A stretch of DNA of 64,000 bases, from the NCBI GenBank assembly GCA_964628385.1, contig CAZVOD010000015.1, forward strand, positions 1 through 64,000, written 5' to 3'. Every line of letters begins with the position of its first letter. The first letter of the stretch is position 1. Shown piece by piece: positions 18,311 to 25,766 of the stretch. A program made the position numbers and the translations under genes. A model generated the notes under the pieces. It was not told the origin of the DNA and ran no database searches. It saw only the letters and a program-made list of their open reading frames with translations. Source of the DNA: JANQPA01 sp964628385 (lineage in GTDB: Bacteria > Bacteroidota > Bacteroidia > Chitinophagales > Saprospiraceae).

Positions 18311-18703
18311 ATGGATTTTCCGTCTAACTTAAAATATACACAAGACCACGAATGGATTCGCACTGAGGATGGAGACATCGCTTACGTAGGAATCACGGAT
18401 TTTGCTCAAAGTGAATTGGGCGATATCGTATACGTGGAGGTTGATTCAGTAGGAGAAACACTTGATCAAGGGGATGTTTTTGGCACAGTAGAAGCTGTAA
18501 AAACGACAGCAGATTTATATATGCCCGTCAGTGGAGAAGTATTGGAATTTAATAGCAAGCTGGATGCGGAAGGGGAAGATGAGCCAGCTACTGTCAACGA
18601 AAGCCCTTATGAAGATGGGTGGATTGTAAAAATTAAAATGACCAAACCTGCTGAAATTGAAGAGCTCATGACTCCCGAGGCTTATGAAGAGGAAGTAGAT
18701 TAA
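18311..18703 (+). CDS. gcvH: Glycine cleavage system H protein
   Basis: A 130-residue lipoyl-carrier protein that shuttles the aminomethyl group between the P, T and L enzymes of glycine cleavage. The lipoylated lysine is Lys64 in FGTVEAVKTTADLYMP. The N-terminus KYTQDHEWIR and the GITDFAQSELGDIVYVEV block are typical, and the length is standard. It heads a run of three genes with vanZ-like and tonB-like genes, 8 and 23 bp apart, an arrangement I recall from other Bacteroidota. No genes for P, T or L proteins are in the window. A sequence resembling a Bacteroidota promoter (ending TAAACTTTG) lies about 40 bp upstream but has one extra base. Confidence 0.96.
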   Translation: MDFPSNLKYTQDHEWIRTEDGDIAYVGITDFAQSELGDIVYVEVDSVGETLDQGDVFGTVEAVKTTADLYMPVSGEVLEFNSKLDAEGEDEPATVNESPYEDGWIVKIKMTKPAEIEELMTPEAYEEEVD

Positions 18704-18711
18704 ATTTTTTT

Positions 18712-19122
18712 ATGGTGTATACACCAAAAAAAGTTAATTCCTCATCTGTTAACAACAAAAGAGCAACTTATTTATTTCCTGCTATAGGAATTGCAATACT
18801 TGTTGGCATTTTAACATTATTACCAGCTTTAAATGTCAATAAAGTTGTTCAAATAGAACAATCTGACAAAATTGCCCATTTCATGGCTTATTTTATTATT
18901 GGCCTTACAACAGTCTGGGGCATTTACAAAATGCAAGGCTTGATTAGCAGAAAAAATTGGATTGTTTTAATCGTAGCCATAAGTGGTTATGGTATATTAC
19001 TTGAAATTGCTCAAAAGCTTTTTACATCGCATCGACAACTAGATCCTCTGGATATGGTTGCCAACATTGCAGGTGTAGTAGTAGCCTGGGCACTTTCAAA
19101 AATTGTATTAGAGTTTTTTTGA
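18712..19122 (+). CDS. VanZ-like membrane protein
   Basis: A 136-residue protein with four hydrophobic segments (about residues 20-38, 56-70, 84-101 and 115-133). The signature pattern DKIAHFMAYFIIGLTTVWG followed by LLEIAQKLFTSHRQLDPLDMVANIAGVVVAW matches the VanZ-like family. VanZ gives low-level teicoplanin resistance in one operon, but most family members, including those beside gcvH in Bacteroidota, have no defined role. The gene starts 8 bp after gcvH and sits 23 bp before the TonB-like gene, so the three are likely one transcript. Confidence 0.86.
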   Translation: MVYTPKKVNSSSVNNKRATYLFPAIGIAILVGILTLLPALNVNKVVQIEQSDKIAHFMAYFIIGLTTVWGIYKMQGLISRKNWIVLIVAISGYGILLEIAQKLFTSHRQLDPLDMVANIAGVVVAWALSKIVLEFF

Positions 19123-19145
19123 TTTAAATACAAAACTTTCTCAGT

Positions 19146-20057
19146 ATGGCTGACATTTCAATAACCGGCTTGCAACTTGCTCTAGCGCTCGGCGGTATTC
19201 TGGTTTTCGTAATCGGGTTAGTCCTGTTTATGAAAAGAAAATACGCTCAAGGTGCTCAGCAAGGATATTCAGGCCAAGGTGCTAATGCTGGATCGCCTAT
19301 TGTTGGGAGAAACAAGTATCCTCAAGCCAATCCATTTAGCTTGTCAGGAACTTTCTTCAACCTAGGTTTAGCATTGGCTCTCGGAATCGTGACTCTGGCT
19401 TTTGGTTGGACTCAGTATGAGGAAGAGGTATATATTCCTGAAAATGCACTCGAAATTGAAGATGAAATTGTTCAGGAACCACCTCGTACCGCTGAACCAC
19501 CGCCACCACCACCACCACCACCACCACCAGTAATTGAAGAAGTTCCTGAAGAGGAAATTATTGAAGAAGAACCAGAATTTGTCGATCAGACAGTGGAGGA
19601 GGAGACGATTATTGAAGCTCCACCGGTAGTGGAAGATGCGCCACCACCACCACCACCACCACCGCCACCACCAGAACCTAAGGTGGAGGAAATCTTTAGG
19701 GTCGTTGAGCAAATGCCTCGTTTCCCCGGATGTGAAAACCAAGGTGGTACAGACAAGGAGAAAAAAGCGTGTGCAGAAAGAAAACTGCTGGAGTATATCT
19801 ACAAAAACATTAAGTATCCTGCCATTGCTCGCGAAAACGGCGTTGAAGGTAATGTGGTTGTTCAGTTTGTCGTTGACAAAGATGGATCTATCAATAAAGC
19901 TAAAGTCGTTCGTGATATCGGCGCTGGCTGCGGTGAAGAAGCACTTCGCGTAGTAGAGTTGATGAACACAAAAGGTCTGAAATGGACACCTGGTAAGCAG
20001 CGCGGTCGTGCTGTAAAGGTACAGTTCAACCTTCCGATTAAGTTCCGTCTGGAGTAA
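19146..20057 (+). CDS. TonB-family energy transducer
   Basis: A 303-residue protein. It has two hydrophobic segments (about 10-28 and 67-86), a periplasmic acidic and proline-rich region with two uninterrupted runs of nine to ten prolines (near 119-129 and 167-177), and a C-terminal TonB domain (AIARENGVEGNVVVQFVVDKDGSINKAKVVRD, ending in KVQFNLPIKFRLE). TonB proteins pass energy from the ExbBD motor to outer-membrane receptors. No exbB/exbD is nearby. The second membrane segment before the linker is a Bacteroidota trait. Proline runs are coded by near-pure CCA/CCG triplets. A strong terminator follows 24 bp later. Confidence 0.92.
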   Translation: MADISITGLQLALALGGILVFVIGLVLFMKRKYAQGAQQGYSGQGANAGSPIVGRNKYPQANPFSLSGTFFNLGLALALGIVTLAFGWTQYEEEVYIPENALEIEDEIVQEPPRTAEPPPPPPPPPPPVIEEVPEEEIIEEEPEFVDQTVEEETIIEAPPVVEDAPPPPPPPPPPPEPKVEEIFRVVEQMPRFPGCENQGGTDKEKKACAERKLLEYIYKNIKYPAIARENGVEGNVVVQFVVDKDGSINKAKVVRDIGAGCGEEALRVVELMNTKGLKWTPGKQRGRAVKVQFNLPIKFRLE

Positions 20058-20080
20058 TAACTAACACTCAATTCAATTAT

Positions 20081-20117
20081 AAAAAACGGTTAATTTCAGA
20101 ATTAACCGTTTTTTTTA
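20081..20117 (+). terminator. Strong intrinsic terminator
   Basis: Arms AAAACGGTTAATT and AATTAACCGTTTT enclose a four-base loop and run into eight Ts. It closes the gcvH-vanZ-tonB transcript. Confidence 0.92.
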
Positions 20118-20340
20118 TTCCCACTTTCTTAATATTTCTTTAACAGCCACTTTAACCTCAACTTCTCTCGTAAAGTTGTGTTCTTAAGAATGTTTTATGC
20201 TATTTTATAGGTTGAAAAAATACATTCGATTGGCCGGATGAGGGCACATCATTTTCCCACCGGGTTTAAATAAATTGAACAGCTACAGAGCTTGTTTAAC
20301 GTACAGGAACTTCAAAAGTAAAAATAGAAAATCAGTAAGT

Positions 20341-22140
20341 ATGCGAGGATTATTAGTGGCTTTGTTGCTGTTTATAGCAACTGGAATAAGCGCTCAGAAC
20401 TCACAGTTGGCTCAGGAATACTACAGAAATGGAGAATATGAAAAAGCGTCGGTTTTATACGAACGTCTTTTTGAACAAAACTCCAGGAATTTCTTCTTTT
20501 TTGAACGCTATATGGAGTGTTTGTTGGTATTGGAAGATTTTGATAACGCTGAAAGTGAAATAAAAAAGCAACTGCGAAGAAGCGATAACAACGTCAGCCT
20601 TTTTGTGCTTTATGGTAAATTATTGGAAACGCAGTTTAAAGAAGAAGAGGCCAATGAGCAGTACCGAAGAGCAATCGAAGAATTGCCGCGCGAGCAGTAC
20701 GCTATTATTCGCCTGGCTAACAGTTTTACTTCTCTTACCAAATATGATTTAGCTATTGAGACCTTTGAAAAGGGAGCAAAGCTCATGAAAGATGATAACA
20801 TTTTTGCCTATAATCTTGGCGATTTATACCGGCGTAAAGGTAAGGTGAAAGAAATGATTTACTATTACCTGAATAGCATAGAGCGAACGCCCCGACGGGT
20901 AGAATACCTCAAGACTGTTTTTCAGCGATATCTTTTGGAAGAAGATTATCGAGAGTTACAAAAGCAGCTCTACACCAGAATTCAAAAAAATAGAAATGCC
21001 ACTTACTTTCCTGAATTACTGACCTGGGTCTTTGTACAGCAAAAAGACTACAGGAGCGCCCTGCGTCAGGTAAAAGCAATGGATAGAAGAGAAGGTGGAA
21101 ACGGGGAGCGCATTTTTGAACTGGGAGAAATTGCTGCTAACGATAAGGCCTACGATTCAGCTATCGAAGCTTACGAATATATTGTAGAATCTAAAGGACG
21201 GTCATCCGCTTACTACCTAGAAGCCAAGAGGCAGGCCCTTATTTGTAGGAGGCAAAAACTGGTAGAAGGCTTTGACTATACAAGAGACGATCTTTTGAAG
21301 CTGGAAGCTTTGTATGAGGATTTTCTGTCAGAATTTGGAAGATCGAAAGTGACTGCGGGGATCATTCTTGAATTAGCAAAGCTGGAGGCATTTTATCTCA
21401 ACGACTTACCTAAGGCTATAGATTTGCTCAAACAAATGATCGAGTTTCCACAGATAGATGCCCGTTTACAGGCACAAGCTAAGCTCAGTCTTGCTGATTA
21501 TTATTTGATGAGAGGAGAGCGCTGGGAGTCCACATTGTTGTATTCACAGGTAGACAAAGATTTCAAGGAAGACTTTCTGGGGAATATGGCAAGGTTTAAG
21601 AATGCAAAATTGTCCTACTACACCGGCGAGTTTGAGTGGGCTCAATCTCAATTTGATATTTTGAAAGCTTCTACATCTAAGCTAATTGCTAATGATGCGC
21701 TGGATTTATCAGTATTTATTATGGATAACCTCGGGCTGGATTCTACCGAAACAGCTATGAAGCTATACAGTGAAGCAGATTTATTAGTTTTTCAAAATAA
21801 GTTTGATGATGCTTTTGCTAAGATTGATACGCTGGTAGAACAGTTTTCCAAACACTCTCTTAACGATGATATTCTGTACCTGAAAGCTCAGATCGCCAAA
21901 AGGAGGAGGGATTATGAAAAATCAGCAAAAATATTAGCACAAATTGTGGATACTTATTCAGAAGAAATTCGAGCGGATAACGCCTTATTTGAATTGGCCG
22001 AACTTTACGAAAATCGCCTGGACGATAAGGAAAAAGCTAAATCACTTTATGAAAAACTATTCATAGAGTTTTCAAACAGTACTTTTGCTGTAGAAGCCAG
22101 AAAAAGATACCGTATACTCAGAGGAGATAATATACAATAA
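20341..22140 (+). CDS. Exported tetratricopeptide repeat protein
   Basis: The start at 20341 (MRGLLVALLLFIATGISAQ) gives a proper signal peptide; the longer frame opens at a TTG and adds 22 unlikely residues. The 599-residue product is almost wholly helical repeats of TPR type, for example SQLAQEYYRNGEYEKASVLYERL near the N-terminus, AIETFEKGAKLM, DDILYLKAQIAKRRRDYEKSAKIL and ADNALFELAELYENRLDD at the C-terminus. It resembles periplasmic TPR scaffold proteins of Bacteroidota. No enzyme motif. It ends 12 bp before a perfect palindrome and is convergent with rpmH. Function unknown. Confidence 0.85.
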   Translation: MRGLLVALLLFIATGISAQNSQLAQEYYRNGEYEKASVLYERLFEQNSRNFFFFERYMECLLVLEDFDNAESEIKKQLRRSDNNVSLFVLYGKLLETQFKEEEANEQYRRAIEELPREQYAIIRLANSFTSLTKYDLAIETFEKGAKLMKDDNIFAYNLGDLYRRKGKVKEMIYYYLNSIERTPRRVEYLKTVFQRYLLEEDYRELQKQLYTRIQKNRNATYFPELLTWVFVQQKDYRSALRQVKAMDRREGGNGERIFELGEIAANDKAYDSAIEAYEYIVESKGRSSAYYLEAKRQALICRRQKLVEGFDYTRDDLLKLEALYEDFLSEFGRSKVTAGIILELAKLEAFYLNDLPKAIDLLKQMIEFPQIDARLQAQAKLSLADYYLMRGERWESTLLYSQVDKDFKEDFLGNMARFKNAKLSYYTGEFEWAQSQFDILKASTSKLIANDALDLSVFIMDNLGLDSTETAMKLYSEADLLVFQNKFDDAFAKIDTLVEQFSKHSLNDDILYLKAQIAKRRRDYEKSAKILAQIVDTYSEEIRADNALFELAELYENRLDDKEKAKSLYEKLFIEFSNSTFAVEARKRYRILRGDNIQ

Positions 22141-22152
22141 GAAAATAAGCAG

Positions 22153-22208
22153 CCTCAAAATGAGCAATTCCAACCGCCCGCGGGCGGTTGGAATTGCTCA
22201 TTTTGAGG
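22153..22208. repeat. Perfect 56-bp palindrome
   Basis: Two 28-bp arms are exact reverse complements with no spacer. The left arm starts CCTCAAAATGAGCAATTCC, and the centre reads CCGCCCGCGGGCGG. It lies between the convergent TPR gene and rpmH. There is no T-run, so it is not a textbook terminator, though it could stop transcripts from both sides or form a cruciform. Confidence 0.9.
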
Positions 22209-22239
22209 TATCGCATACAGAATAGACTATCGCTTCTTA

Positions 22240-22407
22240 CTATTGAACAAAGCGCTTTACTTTTCTTTCATCGGCAACAGAAAGCTTCAATCTGCCTTTC
22301 TTTCTGCGGCTTGCCAATACTTTTCTACCGTTTTTAGTTCTCATTCTTGAGCGAAAACCGTGTTTATTCGATCTCTTCCTTCTGGAAGGTTGGAACGTTC
22401 TCTTCAT
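22240..22407 (-). CDS. rpmH: 50S ribosomal protein L34
   Basis: A 55-residue product reading MKRTFQPSRRKRSNKHGF, then RSRMRTKNGRKVLASRRKKG, and ending in a basic tail (VADERKVKRFVQ), the unmistakable sequence of L34. It is a small basic protein of the large ribosomal subunit. The C-terminus is about ten residues longer than in E. coli, as often in Bacteroidota. The usual neighbours rnpA and dnaA are not in the window. A clear promoter lies 35 bp upstream, and the 56-bp palindrome lies just past its stop. Confidence 0.97.
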   Translation of the reverse strand: MKRTFQPSRRKRSNKHGFRSRMRTKNGRKVLASRRKKGRLKLSVADERKVKRFVQ

Positions 22408-22441
22408 GACCTTTGCTTTATAACTTTCTTAAAAAGTGGCA

Positions 22442-22472
22442 CAAAACTAGCGTTAATTTTAGATAATCACAA
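22442..22472 (-). promoter_or_regulatory. Promoter of rpmH (Bacteroidota type)
   Basis: On the minus strand, TTG (22472-22470) and TAGTTTTG (22449-22442) are separated by exactly 20 bp, matching the Bacteroidota primary-sigma pattern. The element ends 34 bp before the rpmH start. Confidence 0.72.
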
Positions 22473-22606
22473 ATTATTAGGTAGCTAAGTGCTGTTCGAT
22501 ACAGGAAATTTTGCTGCTTTATGCTGAGGATTTACTTCGGCCAGGTATTTCTTTGTACCTAACCGGAGCAAATTCTTACAGTTAGAAACCTGAAAAGATG
22601 AGGTTA

Positions 22607-23170
22607 TTATACGGTCATAATTTCTTTCTCCTTCTTTTCAAGGGCACCTTCAATTTTCTTGATGTAGCTATCAGTGAGATTTTGTATTTCCGTTTCTTTC
22701 TTTTTTCCCTCATCTTCGGGATATCCGTCTTTGACGGCCTTTTTTACACTATCCATAGCTGATTTGCGGGCTCCACGAACGCTAACTTTAGCGTCTTCGG
22801 CCATCGCTTTTGCCTGCTTAGCCAGTTGTTTACGGCGTTCTTCAGTTAACGGAGGGATCACTAGGCGTACAACCTCACCATCATTTTGCGGGTTTAATCC
22901 CAGGTTAGCTTCGATAATTGCCCTTTCAATGTCAGGAATTATCTTTTTCTCCCAAGCTTGAATAACAATCGTTCTGGAGTCAGAAGTAGTAACATTTGAA
23001 ACCTGTTGTAAAGGCGTAGGTGCTCCGTAATAAGAAACCATAACTTTGCTGAGAATAGCGGGCGAAGCCTTACCAGTTCTGATCTGTGTGAATTGATCAA
23101 CAAGGTATTTCAGGGACTGATCCATTGATTCTTCAGCTTCTTCAAGCATCATATCAATTTCTTCTTGCAT
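22607..23170 (-). CDS. frr: Ribosome recycling factor
   Basis: A 187-residue factor that, with EF-G, splits ribosomes after termination. The start at 23170 (MQEEIDMMLEEAEESM) is chosen because it gives the family length; the longer frame begins at a TTG. Signature stretches are FTQIRTGKASPAILSKVMVSYYGAPTPLQQVSNV, IERAIIEANLGLNPQNDGEVVRLVIPPLTEERRKQLAK (split here only for reading) and the C-terminal coiled-coil helix. It usually follows pyrH, which is not adjacent here. A TATCTTTG -7 element is present on the minus strand at 23225-23218, without a clear -33 TTG. Confidence 0.97.
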   Translation of the reverse strand: MQEEIDMMLEEAEESMDQSLKYLVDQFTQIRTGKASPAILSKVMVSYYGAPTPLQQVSNVTTSDSRTIVIQAWEKKIIPDIERAIIEANLGLNPQNDGEVVRLVIPPLTEERRKQLAKQAKAMAEDAKVSVRGARKSAMDSVKKAVKDGYPEDEGKKKETEIQNLTDSYIKKIEGALEKKEKEIMTV

Positions 23171-23387
23171 AGCTTGTATTTTTGATTTTGGAAGAAAATT
23201 TATAAACAATTAGAGGTCAAAGATAGCGTAATTAAAGGAGATGATATAAAAGAAATTTAATCATCGCTGGAAATTTACCTATCTCTAACCTCTTTGTAAC
23301 CCCCTAGGAGTTAGCTTTCAACGGCTATTGTCGAACTACAAGCGTTGGCTGATAGTCGGGAAGCCAGCTGGAAGACATGTTGTTTTA

Positions 23388-24071
23388 TTAATCCTGGCTC
23401 ATGTATCTCATCACAAAAAATAGTAATAAAGCCAGTGCATTAAGGGCCGCTGCTACATAGGTCAATGCTGCCCATTTGAGTGCATCCCGGGCGCCGTCGT
23501 ATTCTTGTCCTCGTGCTACACCTGTTTCGTCCAACCAGACCAGGGCTCTTTTACTGGCATCAAACTCTACAGGGAGTGTAACCAGACTAAAAAACGCTGT
23601 AATACCGAAGGCAATAATTGTAATTAAAAGTAGGGTGCTGTTATTGCCAAAGCCCAAAAGTCCCAGTGCAAACAGCATCAGATATTGCTGTAAAGATGCC
23701 GCAATATTTACAAGTGGAACAATAGCTGATCTTAATTGCAACCAGGCATAGGCATTAGCATGCTGAACAGCGTGGCCGCACTCGTGAGCAGCAACAGCAG
23801 CCGCTGAAATATTCCTGCCATGGTATACATCAGGGCTTAGGCTTACTGTCTTGGAAACAGGATTGTAGTGATCTGTCAGTGTACCGCGACCTTCTACAAT
23901 CTTTACATCATGGATGCCAAAATGTTTGAGCATGGCCTCGGCTACTTCCATTCCACTCATACCAGAGCTGGTACGGTATTGTGCATAATGGGCAAATTTT
24001 TTGCGCAGCGTACTGCTGATGTACATCCCGATAAGGGAGAATACTCCTGTGATAACCAAATATCCAATCAT
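23388..24071 (-). CDS. YugP-type membrane zinc metallopeptidase
   Basis: A 227-residue membrane protein of the zinc metallopeptidase family that includes Bacillus YugP. The motif HECGH in AAVAAHECGHAVQHANAYAWLQLR (near residue 96) binds zinc, with the EFDASKRAL segment near 168 holding the likely third ligand. Membrane segments flank the active site (residues about 3-18, 130-146, 150-168 and 203-222). Targets are unknown. It is a single gene between frr and serS on the same strand with spacing over 80 bp to serS and 200 bp to frr. Confidence 0.9.
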   Translation of the reverse strand: MIGYLVITGVFSLIGMYISSTLRKKFAHYAQYRTSSGMSGMEVAEAMLKHFGIHDVKIVEGRGTLTDHYNPVSKTVSLSPDVYHGRNISAAAVAAHECGHAVQHANAYAWLQLRSAIVPLVNIAASLQQYLMLFALGLLGFGNNSTLLLITIIAFGITAFFSLVTLPVEFDASKRALVWLDETGVARGQEYDGARDALKWAALTYVAAALNALALLLFFVMRYMSQD

Positions 24072-24158
24072 GTAACAAATTTTTTAACCAAAAATTATGT
24101 ACAAAAATAACAGCATCAATTAAGTTATGCTTTCCTTTCCGATTAACAGGAGATGTAT

Positions 24159-25427
24159 TTAGATTAAATCAAAACCTGTATATGGACGAATGACTTCAGG
24201 AATAATAATGCCATTTTCTGTTTGATTGTTCTCAAGAATTGAGGCAACAATTCTTGCCAATGCCAATGCACTACCATTTAGGGTGTGCAAAAGGCGCTTC
24301 TTCTTACCATCCTTAAAGCGCAATTTCATTCTGTTAGTCTGGTATGTTTCAAAATTAGAAACAGAGCTGACCTCCAACCACCGTTGTTGGGCGGCCGAGT
24401 ATACCTCAAAATCATAAGTAATAGCAGATGTAAAGCCAAGGTCACCACCACAAAGCCTAAGAATGCGATAGGGCAGCTCCAGTTTGCTAAGAAGCACCGC
24501 TACATGCTCGATCATCTCATCGAGTGCTTCGTAAGATTTGTCAGGATGTACCATTTGTACAATTTCTACCTTATTGAATTGATGTACTCGATTCAGGCCT
24601 CTGACATGAGCGCCGTAAGAGCCAGCTTCCCTTCTAAAACAAGGCGTGTAGCCTGTCAGCTTAATGGGAAGATCCTTTTCTTCAACGATCTCGTCTCTGT
24701 AAATATTCGTTATAGGAACTTCTGCAGTAGGAATGAGATAAAGGTCATCTTTGGTGATGTGATACATCTGACCTTCTTTATCCGGTAGCTGACCAGTAGC
24801 CATAGCCGTTTCGGCATTGACCAAATGTGGAGGCATAATTTCTTCATAACCAGCTTTGGTAGCTTCATCGAGGAAAAAATTGATCAGTGCACGTTCCAAC
24901 CGGGCGCCCTTCCCGCGGTAAAGTGGAAAACCTGAGCCAGTAATTTTGGTACCTAGCTTAAGGTCAAACAGGTTATGGCGCTCTGCCAACTCCCAGTGAG
25001 GCAGTGCCGCTTCATTTAATACTGGCAGCTCCTTTGACCACTCCCTGTATATTTCATTATCATCTTCAGAAGTGCCCGGAGGTACTAATGGATGAGGAAG
25101 GTTAGGGACTTGCAGCAAAAGCTCGCGGAGCGATTCTGTCACTTGCTTTAATGAATTTTCTACACTGGCATACTCTTCTTTTAAGCTATTCACCTTTTCT
25201 TTCATCTCATCAGCCTGCTCTTTTTTACCTTCTTTAAAGAGTTTTCCAATTTCTTTGGACAGTTTGTTGCGTTCTGACAAAGATTGGTCTAATTTAGTCT
25301 GAAGTTCCTTGCGTTGATCATCAAAATTAATGATATTACTAATCATTTTAGGATCGAAAAAATTGCGCGTTTTTAAGCCTTCAATGACTCTTTCATGGTT
25401 GTTGCGGATAAAATTAACTTCCAGCAT
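24159..25427 (-). CDS. serS: Serine--tRNA ligase
   Basis: A 422-residue class II aminoacyl-tRNA synthetase that charges tRNA-Ser. It has the N-terminal two-helix coiled arm (about residues 27-100, RNKLSKEIGKLFKEGKKEQ...) that grips the tRNA long arm and class II motifs: TEVPITN-like region (LIPTAEVPITNIY), motif 2 CFRREAGSYG.HVRGLNRVHQF and motif 3 LHTLNGSALALARIVASILE. Length is standard. A -7 element TATATTTG is present at 25490-25483 on the minus strand. The gene is divergent from rho. Confidence 0.98.
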   Translation of the reverse strand: MLEVNFIRNNHERVIEGLKTRNFFDPKMISNIINFDDQRKELQTKLDQSLSERNKLSKEIGKLFKEGKKEQADEMKEKVNSLKEEYASVENSLKQVTESLRELLLQVPNLPHPLVPPGTSEDDNEIYREWSKELPVLNEAALPHWELAERHNLFDLKLGTKITGSGFPLYRGKGARLERALINFFLDEATKAGYEEIMPPHLVNAETAMATGQLPDKEGQMYHITKDDLYLIPTAEVPITNIYRDEIVEEKDLPIKLTGYTPCFRREAGSYGAHVRGLNRVHQFNKVEIVQMVHPDKSYEALDEMIEHVAVLLSKLELPYRILRLCGGDLGFTSAITYDFEVYSAAQQRWLEVSSVSNFETYQTNRMKLRFKDGKKKRLLHTLNGSALALARIVASILENNQTENGIIIPEVIRPYTGFDLI

Positions 25428-25494
25428 AATGTTTAAGGTGAATAAGTTTGTACCTCTTTAAAGGTGGATTTGAACATTTTTGCAAATATACTAT

Positions 25495-25523
25495 TTGAAT
25501 ATCAAAAATTAAGTGTATTTTTG
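25495..25523 (+). promoter_or_regulatory. Promoter of rho (Bacteroidota type)
   Basis: TTG at 25495-25497 and TATTTTTG at 25516-25523 with an 18-bp spacer. If used, it leaves a leader of about 235 nt before rho. It overlaps the serS divergent promoter region. Confidence 0.6.
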
Positions 25524-25766
25524 CGTTATTAAATGCGTTAAAGCACACCAAGAAGAGTAGCTTAAAGGCATTTTGTTTTGCCCAGACTACTCATCCTTTT
25601 TTTCCCACAATATTTATTGGAAAAGGAATTTTCATCTAGGTGATAGGATTAGCATATTTTACCTTCATATATAACACTCTTATTGTAAACAGTTACATCA
25701 AATCAAAAACACTACATTCCTATTGTGTAATGGGAAACTTCCAACATTAATAACAACACAAAGCAT
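25524..25766 (+). other. Long rho leader region
   Basis: About 240 bp without an open frame between the inferred promoter and the rho start. It includes a C-rich, T-rich tract (CCCAGACTACTCATCC, TTTTTTCCCACAA). Rho genes in several bacteria control themselves through long leaders, so a regulatory role is plausible but unproven. Confidence 0.4.

Noticed and set aside
19500..19675. Short direct repeats that might look like a CRISPR array
   Set aside because: They are codon-level proline repeats without spacers or cas genes.
19368..19742. Minus-strand frame rich in tryptophan opposite the TonB gene
   Set aside because: The Trp runs are simply the complement of the proline CCA triplets.
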